From contig JBPOJB010000057.1 in assembly GCA_052034005.1 (NCBI GenBank), positions 1 to 19,808 on the forward strand: a stretch of DNA of 19,808 nucleotides, read 5' to 3'. The position numbers and the translations under genes are program-made. This stretch comes from JAAYDI01 sp052034005 (GTDB lineage Bacteria > Planctomycetota > Planctomycetia > Pirellulales > Pirellulaceae). Below the pieces are notes generated by a model that had not been told where the DNA came from, did no database searches, and was given only the letters and a program-made list of their open reading frames with translations. Shown here one piece after another: positions 14,495 to 19,808 of this stretch (its first letter is position 1; each line of letters starts with the position of its first letter).

Positions 14495-15274
14495 ATGGGT
14501 GGCGCGAGACTCTCGGGCGGTTGGTCCGGCAGGCGGGAGCGTGTCAAACCGCTCGAAATGCTGCGTTGCTTGCGCGATCCGGCACCGCCCGTGGCCGGGC
14601 TGCTGTTCGACGTGGGCGGAGTGCTCTACGACGACACGGTCTGGTCACGGTGGCTCCTGAAGCTGGTCGCGCGCCTCGGGCTGGATACGCACTACACGCC
14701 GTTCTTCCGAGTGTGGCAACGCGAGTATCTGCCGAGGGTCAAGTGCGGTGAACTGGACTACTGGCAGGGTCTGCGGCAGTTCTTGCGCGCAGCAGGGCTG
14801 AGCCACGGCCAGATCGACGAGGTGGAAGCGGCCGGCCAGGCGCGCCTGCGGGCGAGCGAAACCGACATCTTCCCGCTGCCCGGCGTGCGGCAAGTGCTCA
14901 GCTGCCTGCAGGACCTCGGCGTCCGCCTGAGTGTACTGAGCTCCGGATACCTCAACGAACTCGGCGTGCGCCACCAACTCAGGAAGCTGGGGGTCGACCG
15001 GTTCTTCGAACACGTGGTCGCGGAAGTGAACGTGATGCGGGCACAGCCCGGCCAATGCAGTGTGGATGTCGCCGTCGCGCTCACGGGCCTGCCGCGCAGC
15101 GAGCTGTGGTATGTCGGACACGACTCTGCGGCGCTGCAGCAAGCAAGGGCCGCCGGGCTGCGGACCGTGGCCGTCAACTACGAGGGTGACGCCGAGGCGG
15201 ACGTCTGTCTCCGACACGTCCAACAGCTGCTCGAAGCGCTCCCCTGGAGGAGCGCGCCGGCCAAAGCCGGGTAG
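14495..15274 (+). CDS. HAD-like protein with altered catalytic motifs
   Basis: The protein has 259 residues and a HAD subfamily IA fold. Motif I reads LLFDVGGVLYDD with Asp39 kept but the usual second Asp replaced by Gly41. The helical cap spans about 48-120, with a DYW-rich segment at 88-94. Motif II is SVLSSGY (146-152). Motif III should carry a Lys in a KP-like context, but here the segment VNVMRAQPGQ (178-187) has none. Motif IV is YVGHDSAALQQARAAG (206-221). A DxGGV motif I is known in some HAD members, but losing the motif III Lys too suggests a changed or lost activity. AAAGGA lies about 12 bases before the ATG; ATG 14558 is an alternative start. The stop is 3 bases from that of the convergent lipoprotein gene. 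Confidence 0.85.
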   Translation: MGGARLSGGWSGRRERVKPLEMLRCLRDPAPPVAGLLFDVGGVLYDDTVWSRWLLKLVARLGLDTHYTPFFRVWQREYLPRVKCGELDYWQGLRQFLRAAGLSHGQIDEVEAAGQARLRASETDIFPLPGVRQVLSCLQDLGVRLSVLSSGYLNELGVRHQLRKLGVDRFFEHVVAEVNVMRAQPGQCSVDVAVALTGLPRSELWYVGHDSAALQQARAAGLRTVAVNYEGDAEADVCLRHVQQLLEALPWRSAPAKAG

Positions 15275-15277
15275 CGT

Positions 15278-15550
15278 TCACTCCATGGCGTCCTGCAGGG
15301 CTGGACCGTCGAGGTATTCCTCCGGGTACAGATCGGCCTCAGTGGGCGATTGGTCGGCCGCGTCCTGGATTTCCACTTGGGTCATCGGGTCGCTCAGCAC
15401 CGATCCGACACGCCCCCGGAACCGGTCCTGGCGGTCCATCGCGCCGCCATACGCGTTGTAAGCGTCATCCCAGCAGTTGCTGCACATGGCACAGCCGCTG
15501 AGCAAGGCGACAATACAGAGGCACAGGAGCAGGCGGAGTTTGCGTTTCAT
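15278..15550 (-). CDS. Planctomycete-type lipoprotein, unknown function
   Basis: This 90-residue protein starts MKRKLRLLLCLCIVALLSGC, a clean lipoprotein signal with lipobox LLSGC (acylated Cys20). The mature part begins CAMCSNCWDDAYNAYGG, with three Cys in seven residues, continues with MDRQDRFRGRVGS (about 38-50), and ends in an acidic tail (Asp/Glu-rich, 60-90). I recall small planctomycete lipoproteins with the same order of elements (Cys/Tyr-rich start, YGG, then GRVGS), but none with a known function. The ATG at 15550 is chosen because GGAGGAAGG lies about 6 bases upstream; an earlier in-frame start at 15583 lacks this and would spoil the signal peptide. It is convergent with the HAD-like gene and divergent from the Nramp-like gene. 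Confidence 0.85.
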   Translation of the reverse strand: MKRKLRLLLCLCIVALLSGCAMCSNCWDDAYNAYGGAMDRQDRFRGRVGSVLSDPMTQVEIQDAADQSPTEADLYPEEYLDGPALQDAME

Positions 15551-15618
15551 GCGGACCTTCCTCCCCGGTGGACCGGCAGCCACATCATCAAGATATTCGG
15601 CATCTGACGATTGGGGGC

Positions 15619-15644
15619 TTTATAGAAACTTTGCCGAATCGGCA
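15619..15644 (-). promoter_or_regulatory. -10-like box and adjoining inverted repeat
   Basis: On the minus strand a TATAAA box (15619-15624, 5 of 6 to consensus) lies about 70 bases upstream of the lipoprotein ATG. Just upstream of it, at 15632-15644, is a perfect 6-1-6 inverted repeat, TGCCGA-A-TCGGCA. It covers the spacer and -35 region, where no good -35 hexamer is found. That arrangement is typical of a regulated promoter, but this is inference. Confidence 0.4.
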
Positions 15645-15838
15645 CATTGGACGGGAGCGTGCGGCGTCCCCCTCCACAGTGCATGATCGTCCGCCCGCGG
15701 CCCTTGCGGTGGCATCGGCCGGTCGAGGATGGCAGAATGGGCGACGGCGGCGGCAACGGCGGCAATCGATCACAACCTTCGGTGAAGTGCGCGCACGGGC
15801 AGCCGGTGGGGAGGTGGGGCAATGGAGAGTGGCAGGTC

Positions 15839-17434
15839 ATGAGCGTACCCGAACAACAAGCTGAGAGCGTTGAGTCGCCGCCTCGGACCCTGGTGGAAGT
15901 GCTGCGCCGGTTGGGGCCGGGGCTGATCATCGCCGCCTCGATCGTGGGCTCGGGCGAGTTGATTGCGACCACCATCACGGGCGCGAGGGCCGGGTTCTGG
16001 CTGATGTGGCTCATCGTGGTCGGCTGCTTGATCAAGGTGTGCGCGCAGATCGAGTTGGGCCGCTTCTCGATGGTCACCGGTCAGACGACGATGGACGGCC
16101 TGTCCCAGGTGCCCGGGCCGCGCATTGCCGGCCGCGGCAACTGGATCGTCTGGTACTGGTTTCTGATGTTCCTGGCTAGTATCAGCCAGCTTGGCGGGAT
16201 CGTCGGCGCCGTGGGGCAGGCGCTGACCATCAGCATTCCGCTGACCCAGGAGGGGCGCGAGTTCAACCAGTATGTGAAGATGTCCGTTGAGCGTCAGATC
16301 GCCGCAACGACCCTCGACCGCACCACAGGGGCGACGGCCGACGCCGAGGCGGCACGTCATCGGCTGGAGGCCCGCATCGCGGAGCTGGACGCGGAACGTG
16401 CGCGGCGCGACCAGCGGATCGTGGCTCGTGTCGGCGCGGAACGTTTCGCGCAGCTGGGGCACCGGCCGCCGCCGCCGATCGACGATCGGCTGTGGGCCCT
16501 GATTATGGCGCTTGGGACAGCCGTGATCCTGGTCGTCGGGCGCTATCGCGCCATCCAGGGCGTGTCGACGGCCATGGTCGCCGCCTTCACGTTCGTGACG
16601 GTCCTGAACGTCATCATGCTCCAGACCAAGAGCGCGTGGGCGATAAGCTGGACCGAGATCTGGCAGGGGATGCAGTTTCGGTTGCCGCCGACGGGTGCTC
16701 GGCCGGTAGCCACGGCGCTGGCCACGGTTGGGATCATCGGCGTGGGCGCGGCGGAGCTGGTGGCCTACCCGTACTGGTGCCTCGAGAAAGGCTATGCGCG
16801 GTTCACGGGCCCGCGCGACGCGAGTTCCGCCTGGGTCGATCGCGCCCGCGGCTGGATGCGCGTCATGCAATGGGACGCGTGGTGTTCGGCGATCGTGTAC
16901 ACGTTCGCCACCGTCGCGTTCTACGTGTTGGGCGCCGCGGTACTCGGCCGGTCGGGGCTCGACCCGAAAGAGGACGAATTGATCCAGACGTTGACGACCA
17001 TGTACGAACCAGTGTTCGGCCCGGCTGCCGGCATCCTGTTCCTGTTCGGCGCGTTTGCCGTGCTGTACTCGACCTACTTCGTGGCCAATGCCGGCCACGC
17101 CCGCGTCTTCTCGGATGCACTGCGCGTGTTGGGGCTGGCGGCGGGGACCGAGGCGGGCTACCGACGCCGGGTCCGGGTGCTGAGCGGCCTGTTCCCGCTG
17201 GCTTGCCTGGTGATCTACGTGGGCTATCCCAACCCCGTCGGCCTGGTGTTTCTCAGCGGTGTCATGCAGGCGATCATGCTGCCGATGCTGGCCTTCGCGG
17301 CCTTGTTCTTCCGCTACCGCCGCTGCGACGCCCGGATCGCGCCGGGACGCGCCTGGGACAGCCTGTTGTGGCTCTCGGCCGCCGGCATGCTCGTGGCCGG
17401 CGCGGCGACGCTGGTGAGCAAGTTCATGAGGTGA
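15839..17434 (+). CDS. Nramp-like membrane transporter with a central charged insertion
   Basis: The 531-residue membrane protein has about 10-11 helices and the overall pattern of the Nramp (SLC11/MntH) superfamily. Helix 1 is GPGLIIAASIVGSGELIATT (26-45), where canonical metal transporters have a DPGN motif supplying Asp and Asn ligands; here the segment is SGE. The helix 6 region reads GVGAAELVAYPYWCLEKGYAR (301-321), lacking the MPH motif whose Met binds the metal. Thus the protein may not be a classical Mn/Fe transporter; substrate unknown. Between helices 4 and 5, residues about 136-216 form a hydrophilic, Arg/Glu/Ala-rich, probably coiled-coil insertion (LEARIAELDAERARRDQRI). The ATG at 15839 is preferred since it begins close to helix 1; the frame is open back to 15647 but upstream sequence looks non-coding. 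It is followed 96 bases later by the secretin-like gene. Confidence 0.85.
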   Translation: MSVPEQQAESVESPPRTLVEVLRRLGPGLIIAASIVGSGELIATTITGARAGFWLMWLIVVGCLIKVCAQIELGRFSMVTGQTTMDGLSQVPGPRIAGRGNWIVWYWFLMFLASISQLGGIVGAVGQALTISIPLTQEGREFNQYVKMSVERQIAATTLDRTTGATADAEAARHRLEARIAELDAERARRDQRIVARVGAERFAQLGHRPPPPIDDRLWALIMALGTAVILVVGRYRAIQGVSTAMVAAFTFVTVLNVIMLQTKSAWAISWTEIWQGMQFRLPPTGARPVATALATVGIIGVGAAELVAYPYWCLEKGYARFTGPRDASSAWVDRARGWMRVMQWDAWCSAIVYTFATVAFYVLGAAVLGRSGLDPKEDELIQTLTTMYEPVFGPAAGILFLFGAFAVLYSTYFVANAGHARVFSDALRVLGLAAGTEAGYRRRVRVLSGLFPLACLVIYVGYPNPVGLVFLSGVMQAIMLPMLAFAALFFRYRRCDARIAPGRAWDSLLWLSAAGMLVAGAATLVSKFMR

Positions 17435-17440
17435 AACCGT

Positions 17441-17469
17441 TTGCACGCGGTCTGCCCGCATGATATCGT
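17441..17469 (+). promoter_or_regulatory. Promoter-like pair with inverted repeat before the secretin-like gene
   Basis: TTGCAC (17441-17446, 3 of 6) and TATCGT (17464-17469, 4 of 6) have a 17-base spacer. A 6-bp inverted repeat, TGCACG (17442-17447) and CGTGCA (17467-17472), overlaps both boxes. It could be an operator or a 3' hairpin of the transporter gene, whose stop is at 17434. Weak evidence. Confidence 0.3.
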
Positions 17470-17530
17470 GCAGACTGGTCCCTGGTGGATGGGCGGCGAC
17501 CTGGGAACCGTGAAAGACGGGTACCTGAGC

Positions 17531-19808
17531 ATGCGTAATACAATGGTCGTGTGCTGGCTGTTGGCCGGGTGTCTGTGCGCGCCGGCATCGCGTGGGCAGG
17601 AAAAGCCACCGCCGCCCGCCGACGGCAGTGCACCGCCGACGGTCCAGGTCTTCCAGGCGGCTCCCTTGGGCGGTGCTCCAGGGGTCGTCGTGGAATTGAA
17701 GCCGGGTCAGCCGACCCCCGATCAACCGGCGCCCGGCTCGCGCGAACCCAAGTCGCGGCCGGATGGGTCGCAGCCAGACGGGCCACAACCGCCCGGCGCG
17801 CCAGGGTCGCCCACGCCCGACAAGCCGGGCGAGGCTGGCAAGGAGGCGCCGGGGTCGGCAACCGTCAAGCGCCCGGAGAAACCGGCGACGCCCCCGGACC
17901 CAGACGAGCTGAAGGCACGGCCCGGCGAGGACGGCCTGGTGCGGTTCCAGTTCCGGGGGCAGTCCTGGCCGGATGTGCTCGAGTGGTACGGCGACATCTC
18001 GAGCATGAGCGTCGACTGGCAGGAACTGCCCGGCGATTACCTGAACATCGCCACTCAGCGCGGGTACACGATCGACGAGGTGCGGGACCTGTTGAACCGT
18101 CACCTGCTGGCGCGCGGATTCACGATGCTCCGACAGAACGAGTTCCTGATCGTCGTGAAGTGCGACCAGCTCAGCGCCGGCCTGGTGCCGCAAGTGGCCC
18201 AGCAGCAGCTCGACACGCTCAGCCCGCACGAGTACGTGCGCGTGCTGTTCGAGCTGGATTGGATCCTGGCAGACGAAGCGGCGGAGGAGCTCGAGCCGCT
18301 TCTGAGCAAGAACGGCAAGGTCTTTGCCATGTCGGCCACCAACCGCATCGAGGTGATGGATGCGGTCGTCAACCTGCGGGACATCCGCCAGCTGTTGGAC
18401 GACGAGCAGCAGTCGGAGGACGGAGAGCCGCGTCTGGTCCGCGAGTTCGTGCTGCTCTATGCGCGTGCCGACGACATCAAGGAGCAGTTGTCACAGCTGC
18501 TGGGGACCGGCGGCAGCCCGCAAATCCTGACGGCCGGGATGACGCCCGAGCAGATGCAGATGCAGCAACAGATGATGCAGCAGCAGATGCAAATGCAGAT
18601 GCAGATGGCCCAGCAGCAGCAGGCGATGCAACCGGGCCAGCCCGGCGGGCCGCAGCCGGGCGGGCGCCCGGGCCGCGCCCGGCGCGGCAGCCCGATGATG
18701 GCGCCTAAGGAAGAGCCGGTGCGGATGATCGTCAATCGGCGCCGCAACAGCGTCCTGGTCCAAGCGCCGCCGAACAAGATGGCGATCATCGCGGATGCCA
18801 TCAAGCTGCTCGACGTCCAGGAAGAAGGAGCACGTTCGCTGCAGGCCTACCTCGGCCGCATGCAGGTGTACCGGCTGGCACAACTCGATCCACAGAAGCT
18901 GGTCGCGTCCCTCGAGGCGCTGGGCGGGTTGGACCCCACGACGCGCTTGGAAGTGGATTCCGCCAACCGAGCCATCATCGCCTACGCGTCGCCCGCCGAT
19001 CACTTCACCATCCGCTCGACCATCGAAAAACTCGACAGCAGCGCCCGACACGTGGAAGTCATCCCCCTGCGGCGACTGGCGGCCGACGAAGTGGCCGGCA
19101 CCATCCAGAACCTCATGGGCGCCACCGCCGATCGGCAAGGATCGCGGCCCGAGTACCTGGACTACATCTACGGGTACGGCTCCAGGGGCCGCGGACGCGA
19201 ACAGGAGTCGGAGGACCAGTTCCGCATCGAAGCGGACGTGGCCCACAATCGATTACTGGTCCGGGCCAACGACGTCGAGCTGGAAGAGGTGGTGAGCATC
19301 CTGGTCAAGCTGGGCGAGATGCCCCGCCAGGCCGGTGCGGGCGGCACCACGCGCGTGCTGAACATCCAGCCGGGCGACAAGATGACGGAGTATCTCCAGC
19401 AGCTGGAACGGAGCTGGAAGCCCATCGCGCCCAACCCGCTGATCCTGCCCGACCTGCCGCCGCCGGCGCCCGCCGCCCAACCGCCCACAGACTCGTCGGC
19501 GCCGAGCGCCACCCCGGCCGCCGCGGAATCGGCGCCCGCCGTCACCGCCGCGCTCCTGCCAGCCGCGCTCTACCAGGCCGCGCTGCTGCCCCAGCAGTCC
19601 CGCGCGCCGGCACCGCCCACACCGCCCGAAGCCACACCACCCCCCGCGGTCGCGCCCAACACGGCCGCGCCCGCCCAGACCCCCGCGCCGATCGTCGTGT
19701 GCCTGGGGCCCGACGGGCGCCGGGTGGTATCGGCGTGCGGCCGCGGCGCGTTGGGCTGGTTGGCCGCGCGGGGGCCCACGCGGGCGCCGCCGGCGCAGGC
19801 GGTGACGG
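17531..19808 (+). CDS. Secretin N-domain repeat protein, 3' end missing
   Basis: The frame stays open to the window edge (759 residues seen). Residues 1-22 are an export signal; LLAGC at 10-14 could also be a lipobox. A Pro/Gly/Asp-rich spacer covers 25-132. Residues 136-209 look like a secretin/TonB short N-terminal (N0-like) domain (VRFQFRGQSWPDVLEWYGDI, then YTIDEVRDLLNRHLLARGF). Four secretin_N (NolW-like) repeats follow: about 234-290, 302-430 (split by a Met/Gln tract), 443-503 (ending TIRSTIEKLD) and 507-597 (RIEADVAHNRLLVRANDVEL). Residues 640-720 are Pro/Ala-rich. No outer-membrane secretin pore is seen so far, though it may lie beyond 19808. Known secretins use N-domains to build periplasmic rings; pore-less multi-N proteins also occur in planctomycetes (recalled). 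GTG 17510 is an alternative start; no strong ribosome site is visible. The final 30 codons look less conserved, perhaps from edge errors. Confidence 0.85.
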   Translation, partial: MRNTMVVCWLLAGCLCAPASRGQEKPPPPADGSAPPTVQVFQAAPLGGAPGVVVELKPGQPTPDQPAPGSREPKSRPDGSQPDGPQPPGAPGSPTPDKPGEAGKEAPGSATVKRPEKPATPPDPDELKARPGEDGLVRFQFRGQSWPDVLEWYGDISSMSVDWQELPGDYLNIATQRGYTIDEVRDLLNRHLLARGFTMLRQNEFLIVVKCDQLSAGLVPQVAQQQLDTLSPHEYVRVLFELDWILADEAAEELEPLLSKNGKVFAMSATNRIEVMDAVVNLRDIRQLLDDEQQSEDGEPRLVREFVLLYARADDIKEQLSQLLGTGGSPQILTAGMTPEQMQMQQQMMQQQMQMQMQMAQQQQAMQPGQPGGPQPGGRPGRARRGSPMMAPKEEPVRMIVNRRRNSVLVQAPPNKMAIIADAIKLLDVQEEGARSLQAYLGRMQVYRLAQLDPQKLVASLEALGGLDPTTRLEVDSANRAIIAYASPADHFTIRSTIEKLDSSARHVEVIPLRRLAADEVAGTIQNLMGATADRQGSRPEYLDYIYGYGSRGRGREQESEDQFRIEADVAHNRLLVRANDVELEEVVSILVKLGEMPRQAGAGGTTRVLNIQPGDKMTEYLQQLERSWKPIAPNPLILPDLPPPAPAAQPPTDSSAPSATPAAAESAPAVTAALLPAALYQAALLPQQSRAPAPPTPPEATPPPAVAPNTAAPAQTPAPIVVCLGPDGRRVVSACGRGALGWLAARGPTRAPPAQAVT
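18551..18631 (+). repeat. CAG/ATG triplet tract encoding a Met/Gln run
   Basis: Twenty-seven consecutive codons encode only Gln, Met and two Ala (residues 341-367 of the secretin-like protein), beginning QMQMQQQMMQQQ. It sits inside a secretin_N domain between the LLG and the VRMIVNRRRNSVLVQA halves, followed by a Gly/Pro/Arg-rich stretch. It likely arose by triplet slippage and forms a flexible or helical loop. Confidence 0.85.

Noticed and set aside
15770..18229. A long open frame of about 819 codons on the minus strand
   Set aside because: It is antisense to the Nramp-like and secretin-like genes, is rich in Arg, His, Gln and Pro as expected from GC-rich third-position bias, and shows no domain.
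17551..18708. A 385-codon plus-strand open frame
   Set aside because: It is in another frame of the secretin-like gene, is dominated by Arg, Ala and Gly and shows no domain; the frame from 17531 carries the signal peptide and the repeats.
1..19808. Search for a defence island, biosynthetic cluster, prophage or transposon
   Set aside because: No transposase, integrase, toxin-antitoxin, nuclease-helicase set, synthase or long terminal repeats are visible; gene order is that of ordinary chromosomal single-gene units.

Overview
The window is GC-rich bacterial DNA, most likely from a planctomycete (Planctomycetota). Several things point that way. There is a protein built from secretin N-domains with a Met/Gln tract. 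There is a small lipoprotein with a Cys-rich start followed by a GGAMDRxDRFRGRVGS stretch. The UvrA carries the YKMHLRVFLSRWRSY-type insertion. The HAD hydrolase has a DLDGLMFNTE motif, and there is a soluble Hanks-type kinase. The lineage is inferred from family resemblance, because no rRNA or other marker gene is present. I see no tRNA, rRNA, CRISPR array, insertion sequence or phage gene. Both ends of the window cut through genes.

Layout. Positions 3-2372 hold the 3' part of a uvrA gene. It faces a tiny 49-residue lipoprotein gene (2416-2565, minus) with a textbook ribosome binding site and a promoter-like sequence. A soluble Ser/Thr kinase (2837-3826) overlaps tail to tail with an L-2-hydroxyglutarate dehydrogenase/oxidase gene (3755-4954, minus). 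A dihydroorotate-dehydrogenase-like flavoprotein (5178-6185) is divergent from that gene. A minus-strand pair follows, transcribed from 8484 downward: an RpoD-type sigma factor and, 9 bases behind it, a PEBP/YbhB-family lipoprotein. Next come an HtrA/DegP protease (8958-10484, plus) and a membrane-anchored coiled-coil HEAT-repeat protein (10538-11389, minus). Then come a HAD phosphatase-like gene (11623-12300, plus), an L-lactate permease (12275-14047, minus), a second and partly degenerate HAD protein (14495-15274, plus) and a planctomycete-type lipoprotein (15278-15550, minus). The window closes with a divergent Nramp-like transporter (15839-17434, plus) and a large secretin-N-domain protein that runs off the end (17531-19808, plus).

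How the genes relate. Most are single-gene units in alternating orientation with convergent or overlapping ends, so there is little operon structure. The clear exception is sigma factor plus PEBP lipoprotein. Loose themes are 2-hydroxyacid use (LhgO, lactate permease), envelope quality control and envelope structure (HtrA, lipoproteins, secretin-like protein) and DNA repair (UvrA). I do not see a convincing new multi-gene system. The more unusual items are single proteins: the Nramp-like transporter without the canonical metal-binding motifs and with a charged central insertion, the secretin-N protein, the catalytically altered HAD and DHOD-like proteins, and the mini-lipoprotein.
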